Assembly (NCBI GenBank): GCA_963925035.1
Contig: CAWUSK010000012.1
Coordinates: 1 to 64,000, forward strand
DNA length: 64,000 nucleotides
DNA from: UBA4466 sp963925035
GTDB taxonomy: Bacteria > Bacteroidota > Bacteroidia > Flavobacteriales_D > Crocinitomicaceae
Direction of reading: 5' to 3'
Shown here: positions 42,837 to 53,036 of the stretch, piece by piece
Layout: every line of letters begins with the position of its first letter
Position numbering within the stretch: the stretch's first letter is position 1
Translations under genes and position numbers: made by a program
The notes under the pieces: model-generated
Told to the model about the DNA's origin: nothing
The model's database searches: none
The model's input: only the letters and a program-made list of their open reading frames with translations

Positions 42837-44327
42837 TCAAAGTCTCTCCAACGGAGTTTTTACACCATCCACCAGAGAATAACACGCCAATTTATCTTTG
42901 AAAACAGACGATTTAAAAATCGATTTATTCAACAACATTCTCACACATTCTTGAATTCCTTCCACGATCGAAGGATGAGGGTGAACCAATTCCGAAAGTA
43001 CTTCAATCGGCGCCTTCATTTTGATCAACAGTCCAATTGCTTGAATTGCAGACGAGGCATGCTCTCCAACGGCACGCATTCCTAAAACACGCATTTCTTT
43101 ATCGTTGGTAACAATTATTTTAAAGAATCCTTCCGTCTTTCTCATAGCAATCGCTCTTGCAATTACAGAGAAATCAACTTTTACGACTTTAACAGGAATA
43201 TTTTGTTCAAAACATTGCTTTTCATTCAGACCAACTGCAGCAATCTCAGGTTTCAAGAACATAATCGTACATACATTATCGTATGATACGCGCTCCGTTT
43301 GTCCTCCAAATGCCTTTTCAACCGCATGTCTCGCTTCGATTTCCCCCATGTTTACGAGGCAAAGTCGACCAGAAACATCGCCTACCGCATAAATATGTGG
43401 AATATTAGTTCTTGTATCATCATCGCCGATGTGAAATCCTCTTTTCGACATTGCAATTCCTGCGTTTTCAAGTCCTAAATGTTCGATGTTTGGAATACGT
43501 CCAATAGAAAGCAACGCTTTTTCAACTTGAATCATTTCTTTTCTTCCGTCTGGATATTCAATTTCGTATTCAACTCCGTCGCCTTTTCGTTCCAAACGCA
43601 ATAAACTTGCACTGTGGTGAATTGTAACTCCGTGGTTTTCTAAATTTCGACCTGCCAATTTACTAATGTCCTCATCCTCAAAAGGCAAAATAGTGTCTTG
43701 ACGATCTATCAAGTAAACTTTTGTTTGACCAAAATTCGAAAAAATAGTAGCGTATTCACAACCAATAACTCCGGCTCCAACGATTACTAAACTTTTTGGG
43801 TAATCTGTTAAGTGGTCAATACCATTGCTTGATAAAATGTATTCTTCATCAACATGAATATTGGGAATGTTTCTTGGTCGACTACCTGTTGCAATAACGA
43901 TGTTTTTTCCGCGAATAGTTTTTTCTTTTCCGTCATGAGAAATTAAAACTTCATGCGTAGAAAGTAGTTTTCCCAATCCTCTTTCGTAAAAAAGTAGTCG
44001 CTTTGACGTTTCGTTTTGAAGTAATTTGATGTGACATGTGTACTGGAATTTGCGCTCAAAAATCGCTTCGTCGTGGATTTGTTTTACTTCTTCCCAAGTC
44101 AACGTATAAGGAGAACGTCCTTTAAGCGTAAGGGATTCATTGATATGAGAAACTTTATTTGCCAACTCCCATAATGTCTTCGAAGAAAGTGCCCCATTGA
44201 AGATTCCTGCACCTCCAATCTTATCCATTTCGATAAGGCAAACCTTTTTTCCAAAATCAATCCCGCGCATGGCTGCAGCATAACCTGCCGGACCTCCACC
44301 AATAACAATTAAGTCAAATTCCTCCAT
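42837..44327 (-). CDS. Lpd/SthA-like flavin oxidoreductase lacking the redox disulfide
   Basis: The start is set at 44327 (MEEFDLIVIGGGPAGYAAAM); an upstream in-frame extension is hydrophobic and not conserved-looking. The 496-aa protein has the FAD motif IGGGPAGYAAA, the NAD(P) motif VIVGAGVIGCEYATIF, TNIPHIYAVGDVSG, and a dimerisation domain ending VHPHPSIVEGIQECVRML. Where dihydrolipoamide dehydrogenase has CxxxxC (GGTCLNVGCIPSK), this has GGAGIFNGALSSK with no cysteine. It therefore cannot be a disulfide reductase and is more like soluble transhydrogenase SthA or a distinct Bacteroidota branch. Confidence 0.85.
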   Translation of the reverse strand: MEEFDLIVIGGGPAGYAAAMRGIDFGKKVCLIEMDKIGGAGIFNGALSSKTLWELANKVSHINESLTLKGRSPYTLTWEEVKQIHDEAIFERKFQYTCHIKLLQNETSKRLLFYERGLGKLLSTHEVLISHDGKEKTIRGKNIVIATGSRPRNIPNIHVDEEYILSSNGIDHLTDYPKSLVIVGAGVIGCEYATIFSNFGQTKVYLIDRQDTILPFEDEDISKLAGRNLENHGVTIHHSASLLRLERKGDGVEYEIEYPDGRKEMIQVEKALLSIGRIPNIEHLGLENAGIAMSKRGFHIGDDDTRTNIPHIYAVGDVSGRLCLVNMGEIEARHAVEKAFGGQTERVSYDNVCTIMFLKPEIAAVGLNEKQCFEQNIPVKVVKVDFSVIARAIAMRKTEGFFKIIVTNDKEMRVLGMRAVGEHASSAIQAIGLLIKMKAPIEVLSELVHPHPSIVEGIQECVRMLLNKSIFKSSVFKDKLACYSLVDGVKTPLERL

Positions 44328-44396
44328 GTTTTTGTATTTTCGCTGTAAATATAGAAAAAGTGGAGGTAGAAATCCTTCATTACAAGACATCGTTTT

Positions 44397-44885
44397 ATGG
44401 AATATCAGAATTATATTGATGACGCAGAGGAGAATAAGCCGGAAATCAAAAAACTTTTTCAACGCTTAAAGAAAAAGAAGCCGAAAGAGCTAGATGGTCA
44501 ATTCCTTGAAGCACACGAAGAAGCTTTTCAAGAAATTGATTGTTTGAAGTGCGCGAATTGCTGTAAAACGACAAGTCCCATCTTTAGAGACATTGATATC
44601 AAACGAATTTCTAAAAAAATGAAGATGGGCGTTTCTGAATTTGAACGCAAATATTTGAAATTTGATGAAGATGATTTTTGGGTCTTAAAAACATCTCCGT
44701 GTGCCTTTTTAGCTGAAGATAATTCATGTAGCATTTATGATTTCCGTCCGCAAGCATGCAGTGAATACCCACATACCGACCAACGAAAAGTAGTGCAGGT
44801 GTTAGATTTAACTTTAGTGAACATGGAAATATGCCCTGCCGCAGCTCGAATTACAAATCAAATACTGAACAAAATAGGCAGATAA
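44397..44885 (+). CDS. YkgJ-family cysteine-cluster protein
   Basis: A 162-aa protein with the Zn/Fe-binding cysteine pattern of the family: DCLKCANCCKTTSP (residues ~48-61), SPCAFLAEDNSCSIYDFRPQACSEYP (~100-125) and a final MEICPAAARI Cys. Function of the family is poorly known (possible Fe-S or zinc protein). Divergent from the flavin oxidoreductase gene with 69 bp between start codons. Confidence 0.88.
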   Translation: MEYQNYIDDAEENKPEIKKLFQRLKKKKPKELDGQFLEAHEEAFQEIDCLKCANCCKTTSPIFRDIDIKRISKKMKMGVSEFERKYLKFDEDDFWVLKTSPCAFLAEDNSCSIYDFRPQACSEYPHTDQRKVVQVLDLTLVNMEICPAAARITNQILNKIGR

Positions 44886-44953
44886 CCAACTTTTTTTGAT
44901 TATTTTCGTTTGTTAAAGTATAAGACTAAAACTAAAGTAAACGAACTCCTTAG

Positions 44954-47900
44954 ATGAAATTTTTTAAAACGATATTTCTTTCCCTTTTTGCACTACTTAT
45001 TACTTTTCAAAGTCAAGCACAACGTGCGAAAGAAGGGAACGCGACCATTTCTACGCTAAATAATGTAGTCAATACCTATACAAGCTTAACAGCAAATGCT
45101 ACTGCTGGAACAAATTCAATTACAGTTGCAAACAGTACAATGGCTGGTGGTGCGTTTGGTGGTAACCTAGCTTCAGGTGATTTAGTATTGATCATTCAAA
45201 TGCAAGGTGCGGCTTTTAATAATAGCACGATTGCTTGTCCGGGATATTCGACGCCAAATGGATATGATTGGTCTTGGGATTGGTTCAATCATGCTGAAAT
45301 TTGGGGGAGTATCGGCACTGATTTCGGTGCAAATGGATACGGATCTTACAATAACGCAGGGAAATTTGAACGATTAGAAGTTCGAGCGGCTCCAAACGGT
45401 ACCACAATTCAATTTGAATGTAATTTAAAAAATAATTACACAGCTGCAGGACATGTGCAAATTGTACGTATACCAAGGTATAATAACTTAACTGTGAACA
45501 CAAGTTCATCTATTGTTCCAACAACGTGGAATGGAACAACTGGAGGAATTGTTGCCTTAGAAGTTGACGGAGCATTAACGGTGAATGCGGGCGGATTGAT
45601 ACATGCAAATGGTTTAGGATTTAGAGGTGGAGCATTAGATGCAACTGGACTGTCAGGAGGAACTTCACCTGCAATGCAAGTTCGTTTTTTAGGCACAAGT
45701 AATCCTGCAGAAGGTTCGGAGAAAGGTGAAGGAATTGGCGGATTTACAGCGGAGTATACGGCTATTTGTTCAAGGTATGGAATTGCTGGTGCTGCGAATG
45801 CCGGTGGTGGAGGCGGTTACCAAAATGCCGGAGGAGGCGGCGGTGCCAATGTCAGTAACAGTGCATTGCGCTATACAGGAATTGGAGTGCCAAATCAAAA
45901 TGGTGGAACATATACTCCAGCATGGAATTTAGACATTTCTTGGCCGCCAGTAGGTGGAAGTACAGGTACTTCTGCCCAGCCTCATCATATTGACTTTATT
46001 CCAGTCGGTACAAATACCAGTCCAGGAGGTGGAAGAGGTGGTTATGCGTTAGCGCAAACAAATCAAAATGAATTATCAGTAGGACCTGATAATGCCGCTT
46101 GGGGAGGAGATTCTAGAAAAACGAATGGAGGTCTTGGAGGACATCCTTTGGCATACGATGCAACGCGTCTCTACTTCGGTGGAGGTGGTGGAGCTGGTGA
46201 CCAAGATGGTGGACAAGGTGGAGCTGGCGGAAACGGCGGTGGATTGGTGTACATCATTTCTTATGGAACGGTTACTGGGAATGGAAACATTGAAGCGAAT
46301 GGCGCGGCTGGACAGAATTCAAACCCATCAAATCTAAATGCATCTAGTGGAAGTCCGCGACGCGGAAACGACGGAGCAGGCGGCGGCGGTGCTGGTGGCG
46401 CTATTTTCATTGAAAATGCTGCCGCTATTCCTGCAACATTAAACTTTAATGCACGTGGTGGAAACGGTGGAAATCAAAATATTCGTTTGTTCTACCTTGG
46501 TTTTGGAGGGCTCCCGGCAGATGAAGCAGGTGGTCCTGGAGGTTCAGGAGCAGGAGGAAGCATCGCTTATTCTTCTGGTGCACCAACTCAAAATGTTATT
46601 GCCGGAATTAATGGTGTTGTTAACAGTGAAACTGGTAGTTCAAGCGGATATACGCCAAGAGCAAATCCATTTGTAGAGTTTTTTCCTCCAAACGGCGCGA
46701 CAAACGGATCTTCCGGTATGAGCGGTTTAAGCGCACCTTACTATGATTTGCAAATCAGTGATATTACTTCATGCACAACACCAGTAACTCTTGCAGTAAC
46801 AGTACTAGGAACTTTACCTGTCGGTGGAACCATAGAATGGTTCACGTCACCGAATCAATTTGCTGCATCCGCAGCTGCGTTTGCAACGGGTGCATCAGTA
46901 TCTGTTTCTCCAGCTTCAACAACAACTTATTACGTCGGAGTTTGTGGTGGTGGTTCTTTCAGAGTTCCCGTAACGGTTACCATTTCTTCACCGACATTAG
47001 CCATTACAAATCCTGCAGCAATTTGTGCTCCTGCATCAGCCGATCTTACGGCAGCAGCGGTAACAGCAGGTTCGGATGCAGGCATCTTAACCTATTGGAC
47101 GAATGCAGTTGCTACAGTGCCATATGGAACGCCAACAACAGCAAGTGCAGGAACATATTATATTCAATTAAACGTTACAGGTTGTACAGTGATTCAACCA
47201 GTGGTCGTTTCAAATACAGCAGCACCAACATTAATAATTACAAACCCAGCAGCTGTTTGTACGCCAAATACTGTAAATCTAACGGCGGCAGCGGTAACAG
47301 CTGGTTCGGATGCAGGTACTTTAACGTATTGGACCAATACAGGTGCAACTGTGCCTTATGGAACACCTGGTGCAGCAACCGCAGGAACATATTATATTCA
47401 ATTAGACGCAGGTGGATGTACAACTATTCAACCAGTTACAGCAACAGTTAATCCATTGGATAATGCAGGCTTTACCATGACACCAACATGTGACGGTGGT
47501 ACAGCTACAGTTACTGGCTTAGCTGGTGGAACTTTTTCATTCAATGTCACACCAATAGATGCAGCAGCAATTAATTCCTCTACTGGACTTGTGACTGGTG
47601 GAACAACGGGTAATTCATACAGTATTTTATATACAACTGCAGGAGCTTGTCCAAACAGTTCAGTCGTTTCAGTTACTGCAGCAACAGATTTATCTTATAC
47701 CGTTGTATTGTCTCCAGAAAATTGTGGATCAGCGGATGGTTCAATCGTATTAACAGCAGCAAACGGAGATGGTGGACCTTACCAATATTCAATTACCGGT
47801 GCAGCGCCATATAGCCCTTCAGGTTCTTTTACAGGACTGATAGGTGGAAATTATTCAATTTCAATCTTAGATAACTCAGGTTGTGAAGTGACAGGTAGCT

Positions 47901-50900
47901 CAAGTGTAACGAGTGTCGGTGGACCTTCAATTGATAATGTGGTAGTAACGCAACCAAGTTGTGCAGGAGCATGCGACGGTTCGGTTACTTTAACGGTAAC
48001 TGGAGGTACAGCGCCATACACGTATGCGTGGACTGATAACTTAGGGAATGCAATCGGAACGAATTCAGCAACGCTTTCTGGACAATGTGCAGGAGTATAT
48101 AATGTTGAAGTGACAGACGCAGCGGGTGGAACAACCGTGTTGTATTCGGAAGATTTTAATTCAGGTGCTGGTGGATGGACGTTAAATATCCCAACAGGAG
48201 CTGAAGGAGCAGATCCAAACTTTTTTGTTGTCAATGACAATGAAGGGGGAGTTCTTCCTCCTGGATGTGGCGTAGCGACAAACGGAGATGCAACTTTACA
48301 TATTACAAGTGTGTTTTTCCCTGCGGGAGGAGCGGCTTATGATGCAGGAGGATTGTGTGGATTTTTATTCTGTCCACAAACAGATCGTAGATCAGAATCT
48401 CCAACAATTTCAACAGTCGGTCAAACTGGTTTAACATTAACATTTGATTTTATTGCAAATGGTTCTGGAGCAAATGACCAAGGTACAGTTTGGTACAATG
48501 ACGGTTTAGGTTGGACGCAACTTGGAGCAGCATTAGCTTCGCCAGTCTGTGGAAGTGTTCAAGGACAATGGACGGCATACTCAGCAACCTTGCCAGCATC
48601 GTGTGAAAATATTGCTAATCTTCAAATTGCTATCCGTTGGGTAAACAATGATGATGGAGTAGGAACTGATCCTTCAATTGCGGTCAATAATATCGCTGTA
48701 ACGGCAGCATCGGCAGCAGGTTGTCCAGCTTTTGCAAACGCAACATTGACGGACCCAGCAGCATTGAATCTTGCAATTACAAATCCAGCAGCAGTTTGTG
48801 CTCCAGGAACGGTAGATCTTACAGCAGCCGCAGTTACAGCAGGCTCTGACGCAGGGACATTAACCTATTGGACAGATGCAGGTGCTACACTTGCGTATGG
48901 AACACCAGCAACAGCAACGGCTGGAACTTATTATATTCAATTGACATCAGGTGCTTGTTCGGTTGTTCAACCAGTGGCAGCAACAGTGATAGCTGCACCT
49001 GCAACACCAACAATTACTGCAGGAGGTCCTACAGTATTCTGTTTTGGTGGTTCTGTTACCTTGACTTCAAGTTCAGCAACTGGTAATCAGTGGTCGTTGA
49101 ATGGAACGCCAATCGGAGGAGCAACAAATCAAACGTATGTTGCTTCGGCAGCAGGAAATTATACGGTAGTTTACACCTCAGGTGGATGTTCATCATTGGC
49201 TTCAGTAGCAACAACAGTGACGATTAATCCAACTCCAACAACTCCAACAATTACAGCTAGTGGCGCGACAATATTCTGTACTGGAGGTTCTGTAACGCTT
49301 ACGTCAAGTTCTGCAACAGGAAATCAATGGTCATTAAATGGAACTCCAATTGGTGGAGCAATAGCACAAACTTATTCAGCTACCGCAAGTGGTGATTATA
49401 CTGTAATAACGACTTCAGGTGGTTGCCCATCATTAGCATCGGCAGTGACTACGGTAACGGTTAATCCAATTCCTGCTACACCAACAATTACAGCAGGAGG
49501 GCCAGTTGCATTTTGTACTGGAGGTTCTGTAACCTTAACATCAAGTTCAGCAACGGGTAATCAATGGTATTTAGATGGTAATCCAATTGGTGCAGCTACC
49601 GGTCAAACGCATGTTGCATCAACGGCGGGAGATTATACAGTGATTGTAACAACAAGTGGATGTCCATCAGCGGCATCGGCAGCAACAACAGTTACGGTGA
49701 ATCCATTACCTGCAACACCTTCAATTACAGCGGGTGGCGCAACAACATTCTGTTCAGGAGGCTCTGTAACATTAACATCGAGTTCAGCAACTGGAAATCA
49801 ATGGTATTTAGATGGGAATCCAATTGTTACTGCAACAGCACAAACGTATTCTGCAATAGCTTCGGGAGATTATACCGTAGTTGTTACGACAGCCGGATGT
49901 CCATCAGCGGCATCAGCAGCAACAACAGTAATAGTAATCCCTGCACCAGTTATCGCAGTGGGAACAGTGATAAATCCAACTTCGTGTGGAACGTCAACAG
50001 GTTCAATTCAGGTGACTGGAGCGGCTACAGGTACTGTTTCTTGGAATGGAACGGCAACGGGTAACTCAGGAGTCGTAACATTGCCTTATGTAATTACAGG
50101 CTTAGCAGCTGGAACGTATAATATAGTATTAACTGTTGCAACGTGTACATCAAATACATTGGTGCAAGGCTTATCAGATCCTTTGGCTCCAGCAACACCA
50201 ACTATCTCTGCTGGCGGTCCAACTACATTTTGTTCTCCAGGTTCTGTGACGTTAACTTCTAGTTCAGCTAGTGGGAATCAATGGTCATTAAATGGAACGC
50301 CGATTGGAGGAGCGACATCGCAAACATATGCCGCAACAGCTAGTGGAGATTATACAGTCGTTGTTGTATCTGGAGGTTGTACTTCTGCAGCATCATTACC
50401 AACGACAGTAACGGTTAATCCAACGCCTGCAACGCCGACTATTGCAGCCGGTGGACCAACTACTTTTTGCTCTGGAGGTTCTGTAACATTAACTTCAAGT
50501 TCAGCAACAGGAAATCAATGGTCATTAAATGGAACTCCAATTGGTGGAGCGACTGCACAAACGTATTCAGCAACAGCTTCAGGGAATTATACAGTGATGA
50601 TTACGACTGGTGGATGTCCTTCTGCTGCTTCGGCACCAACAACTGTTACAGTAACTCCAACGCCAGTTATTACAGTTGGAACGGTTGCGAATCCATCGGT
50701 ATGTGCAGCTTCTGACGGTTCAATACAGGTGAATGGATCAACTACAGGAATTGTATCTTGGACAGGAACAGCAACAGGAAATTCAGGTTCTGTTACTTTA
50801 CCTTATGTGATTACTGGTTTAGCTGCAGGAACCTATAATATTATTATTACAGTTGGAGGATGTCCATCAAATACATTGGTACAAGGCTTATCAGATCCTT

Positions 50901-52396
50901 TGGCTCCTGCAATTCCAACTATCGCTGCTGGCGGTCCAACAACATTTTGTGCTCCTGGCTCTGTGACGTTAACTTCTAGTTCAGCTATTGGAAATCAATG
51001 GTCATTAAATGGAACGCCAATTGGTGGAGCGACGGCACAAACGTATGCAGCAACTGCTAGTGGAGATTATACAGTCGTTGTTGTATCTGGAGGTTGTACT
51101 TCTGCGGCTTCTGCAGTGACAACGGTTACTGTGAATTCTGTACCAGCAGTTTCGCCAACGAACGACGGACCGATTTGTATCGGAGGAACATTTAATCTAG
51201 ACGAGGTCGGTGGAAATGCTGTATCATGGACATGGAGCACGTCAGGTGGCGCAACAATCACAAGCAATACGGATCAATCACCTTCGGTTACAGGTGCTGT
51301 TGATGGAGAAGTGTTTACAGTTGTTGTTACAAGTGCCAATACATGCACAAGTACTGCAAATACAACAGTTTCGGTGATACAATCACCCGTTTTAAATTCT
51401 ATTGCGGATGTTATTAACTGTGGACCTTATATTTTACCAACAATTCAAGGAACAAACCTAACTGGTAGTGAAGCTTATTATGACAATTCAGTAATGAGTG
51501 GAGGAGCTCAAATAACAGGTCCAATCACTTCAACTCAAACAGTTTGGGTGTACGATGGAATCGCAACGTGTGAAGATGAAGTTAGCTTTCAAGTAACTAT
51601 AAACCCATTGCCAACAGTCGTAAGCTTCACAGGAGGTGCAAACTACTGTGATGGAGATGTTGTTTCCGATTTATTGGTCGATGTTACTGGTACAGCTGAT
51701 TGGTCAATTGATTATACACTAAACGGAGTTGCTCAAAATATCGTTTCTTCAACTACGCCTATTTCATTAGGAAATGCTGAAGGTTTGTATGTGCTGACTG
51801 GTATTTCGGATGTCAATTGTGCTAATTCGGCAAGTCAAACTCAAACTATAATTGCAACTACTACTCCCGCTCAGCCAATAGCAAGCTCAGATATGGTTTA
51901 TTGTACAGGTGATGTCACAGGTTTATTGACAGTTTCTGGAGCTGGTGGAACATTTACATGGTATACAGATAATACGCTCAGCTCGATTTTAGGAACAGGC
52001 AGTATCATTAGTCCATTGACAACTGCGCAAGTTTATTATGTGACAGAATCGTTAAATGGATGCGAAAGTACTCCAGATGATGTCTTAATTTCATTTGAAA
52101 ATTGTGAGGTGATTTATCCAACAGCATTTACCCCAGATAATGATGGGACGAATGATACATGGGAGATATTAGGATTGGATGAAAAGTATCCAGATAATAC
52201 AGTTCGAATTTATAACCGTTGGGGGAATTTGATTTTTGAACATGAGTCGTCTAATACAAACCCGTATAACAATAATCGTTGGGATGGAACATACAAAGGA
52301 GCGTTACTACCTGTCGGATCCTTTTATTACATCATTGATTTAAATCGTGGCTCAGACGATAAAGCAACTGGCACAGTTTCTATTATATTGAATTAA
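44954..52396 (+). CDS. Giant modular surface protein, T9SS type B (CHU_C)
   Basis: A 2480-aa adhesin-like protein. A signal peptide is followed by a Gly-rich N-terminal region (~25-600, GGGGGYQNAGGGGGA, GGGGAGDQDGGQGGAGGNGG). Then come Ig-like A modules with the Trp in LTYWT at residues 715, 793 and 1306, a choice-of-anchor-J-like domain (~1060-1250) and seven 79-aa B modules (GGSVTLTSSSATGNQW, TYSATASGDYTV). Two 81-aa C modules interrupt the B series. Further Ig/PKD-like units lead to a gliding-motility C-terminal domain (YPTAFTPDNDGTNDTWEI ... NRWGNLIFE ... GSFYYIIDL) that directs T9SS export and attachment. Likely a cell-surface or matrix protein for adhesion; the ligand is unknown. Confidence 0.93.
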   Translation: MKFFKTIFLSLFALLITFQSQAQRAKEGNATISTLNNVVNTYTSLTANATAGTNSITVANSTMAGGAFGGNLASGDLVLIIQMQGAAFNNSTIACPGYSTPNGYDWSWDWFNHAEIWGSIGTDFGANGYGSYNNAGKFERLEVRAAPNGTTIQFECNLKNNYTAAGHVQIVRIPRYNNLTVNTSSSIVPTTWNGTTGGIVALEVDGALTVNAGGLIHANGLGFRGGALDATGLSGGTSPAMQVRFLGTSNPAEGSEKGEGIGGFTAEYTAICSRYGIAGAANAGGGGGYQNAGGGGGANVSNSALRYTGIGVPNQNGGTYTPAWNLDISWPPVGGSTGTSAQPHHIDFIPVGTNTSPGGGRGGYALAQTNQNELSVGPDNAAWGGDSRKTNGGLGGHPLAYDATRLYFGGGGGAGDQDGGQGGAGGNGGGLVYIISYGTVTGNGNIEANGAAGQNSNPSNLNASSGSPRRGNDGAGGGGAGGAIFIENAAAIPATLNFNARGGNGGNQNIRLFYLGFGGLPADEAGGPGGSGAGGSIAYSSGAPTQNVIAGINGVVNSETGSSSGYTPRANPFVEFFPPNGATNGSSGMSGLSAPYYDLQISDITSCTTPVTLAVTVLGTLPVGGTIEWFTSPNQFAASAAAFATGASVSVSPASTTTYYVGVCGGGSFRVPVTVTISSPTLAITNPAAICAPASADLTAAAVTAGSDAGILTYWTNAVATVPYGTPTTASAGTYYIQLNVTGCTVIQPVVVSNTAAPTLIITNPAAVCTPNTVNLTAAAVTAGSDAGTLTYWTNTGATVPYGTPGAATAGTYYIQLDAGGCTTIQPVTATVNPLDNAGFTMTPTCDGGTATVTGLAGGTFSFNVTPIDAAAINSSTGLVTGGTTGNSYSILYTTAGACPNSSVVSVTAATDLSYTVVLSPENCGSADGSIVLTAANGDGGPYQYSITGAAPYSPSGSFTGLIGGNYSISILDNSGCEVTGSSSVTSVGGPSIDNVVVTQPSCAGACDGSVTLTVTGGTAPYTYAWTDNLGNAIGTNSATLSGQCAGVYNVEVTDAAGGTTVLYSEDFNSGAGGWTLNIPTGAEGADPNFFVVNDNEGGVLPPGCGVATNGDATLHITSVFFPAGGAAYDAGGLCGFLFCPQTDRRSESPTISTVGQTGLTLTFDFIANGSGANDQGTVWYNDGLGWTQLGAALASPVCGSVQGQWTAYSATLPASCENIANLQIAIRWVNNDDGVGTDPSIAVNNIAVTAASAAGCPAFANATLTDPAALNLAITNPAAVCAPGTVDLTAAAVTAGSDAGTLTYWTDAGATLAYGTPATATAGTYYIQLTSGACSVVQPVAATVIAAPATPTITAGGPTVFCFGGSVTLTSSSATGNQWSLNGTPIGGATNQTYVASAAGNYTVVYTSGGCSSLASVATTVTINPTPTTPTITASGATIFCTGGSVTLTSSSATGNQWSLNGTPIGGAIAQTYSATASGDYTVITTSGGCPSLASAVTTVTVNPIPATPTITAGGPVAFCTGGSVTLTSSSATGNQWYLDGNPIGAATGQTHVASTAGDYTVIVTTSGCPSAASAATTVTVNPLPATPSITAGGATTFCSGGSVTLTSSSATGNQWYLDGNPIVTATAQTYSAIASGDYTVVVTTAGCPSAASAATTVIVIPAPVIAVGTVINPTSCGTSTGSIQVTGAATGTVSWNGTATGNSGVVTLPYVITGLAAGTYNIVLTVATCTSNTLVQGLSDPLAPATPTISAGGPTTFCSPGSVTLTSSSASGNQWSLNGTPIGGATSQTYAATASGDYTVVVVSGGCTSAASLPTTVTVNPTPATPTIAAGGPTTFCSGGSVTLTSSSATGNQWSLNGTPIGGATAQTYSATASGNYTVMITTGGCPSAASAPTTVTVTPTPVITVGTVANPSVCAASDGSIQVNGSTTGIVSWTGTATGNSGSVTLPYVITGLAAGTYNIIITVGGCPSNTLVQGLSDPLAPAIPTIAAGGPTTFCAPGSVTLTSSSAIGNQWSLNGTPIGGATAQTYAATASGDYTVVVVSGGCTSAASAVTTVTVNSVPAVSPTNDGPICIGGTFNLDEVGGNAVSWTWSTSGGATITSNTDQSPSVTGAVDGEVFTVVVTSANTCTSTANTTVSVIQSPVLNSIADVINCGPYILPTIQGTNLTGSEAYYDNSVMSGGAQITGPITSTQTVWVYDGIATCEDEVSFQVTINPLPTVVSFTGGANYCDGDVVSDLLVDVTGTADWSIDYTLNGVAQNIVSSTTPISLGNAEGLYVLTGISDVNCANSASQTQTIIATTTPAQPIASSDMVYCTGDVTGLLTVSGAGGTFTWYTDNTLSSILGTGSIISPLTTAQVYYVTESLNGCESTPDDVLISFENCEVIYPTAFTPDNDGTNDTWEILGLDEKYPDNTVRIYNRWGNLIFEHESSNTNPYNNNRWDGTYKGALLPVGSFYYIIDLNRGSDDKATGTVSIILN
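49004..51148 (+). repeat. 237-bp and 243-bp coding repeat array
   Basis: B units of exactly 237 bp start at 49004, 49241, 49478, 49715, 50195, 50432 and 50912. C units of 243 bp start at 49952 and 50669. The order is B-B-B-B-C-B-B-C-B. Units starting at 50195 and 50912 are 717 bp apart and nearly identical at DNA level from about 50140 to 50400, showing a recent duplication of a C-B-B block. Confidence 0.9.
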
Positions 52397-52418
52397 TTAG
52401 TACAAGGAGATTCTATTT

Positions 52419-52976
52419 ATGGTACACAATGAAATTCGTGAGATTTTTCAAAATCAACATGATGACATAGCGCGCTCGAAAGAAGAGAAGGTGTTGATTT
52501 CGCATTGTGGAACTTTTTCAACGGAGCTTATTCGAGAACTATCCGAAAGTTTGATAAAGATTGCAATAAGTCATGGATCAAAACAGGAACAGAATAAATG
52601 TTTATTCTCTATTCTTTTAGAAGGATTGAAGAACATAAAGTTTTATGCTGAGCCGGACGAGAATAATACTAAAGTTGGTTTTCTTATTGTTTCAAGGAGT
52701 AAAGAGGCATATTTAATTCATATTTCTAACATTGTGAGTATCAAAAACTACAAGCAAGTTGAAAAGTACTTGCATCAAATTAATTCTTTTAGCCATGAAG
52801 AACTAGAGCAAACATATCTTGAAATATTGAGGAATGAATTGCTTGACTTGAATGGAAAAAAAGGACGAGGCTTTATAAATGCACGTTTAAAATCCAACAA
52901 CAAAATTGAACACACTGTAAATGAACTGAGTGGAGATTTATTGCTGTTAAATTGCTTTTTAGTTGTAAATAATTAA
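52419..52976 (+). CDS. SiaB-like protein (histidine-kinase-like family)
   Basis: A 185-aa cytoplasmic protein resembling the SiaB family of atypical kinases that phosphorylate STAS-type SiaC in partner-switching modules. It has CLFSILLEGLKNIKFYAEPD as the conserved helix, IVSRSKEAYLIHISNIV, and GKKGRGFINARLKS near the C-terminus with the GRGxxxAR pattern. Such systems regulate aggregation and c-di-GMP in pseudomonads. Here it starts 23 bp after the giant adhesin stop, so it may be co-transcribed and linked to adhesion control. No phosphatase SiaA or adjacent SiaC is present. Confidence 0.72.
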   Translation: MVHNEIREIFQNQHDDIARSKEEKVLISHCGTFSTELIRELSESLIKIAISHGSKQEQNKCLFSILLEGLKNIKFYAEPDENNTKVGFLIVSRSKEAYLIHISNIVSIKNYKQVEKYLHQINSFSHEELEQTYLEILRNELLDLNGKKGRGFINARLKSNNKIEHTVNELSGDLLLLNCFLVVNN

Positions 52977-53036
52977 ACCCTATTTAGAATTAAGATAAAG
53001 AAAGTAAGTATATTTGTTTAGAATTAATCTAAATAG

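Noticed and set aside
42837..44462. Longer start for the flavin oxidoreductase
   Set aside because: The 45-residue extension would place a membrane segment before a cytosolic FAD motif and runs into the divergent gene; ATG at 44327 gives the standard N-terminus.
46771..47451. 226-aa frame inside the giant adhesin
   Set aside because: It is rich in Ser, Cys, Asn and Tyr, the typical shadow of repeated Thr/Ala/Gly codons in another frame, with no start context.
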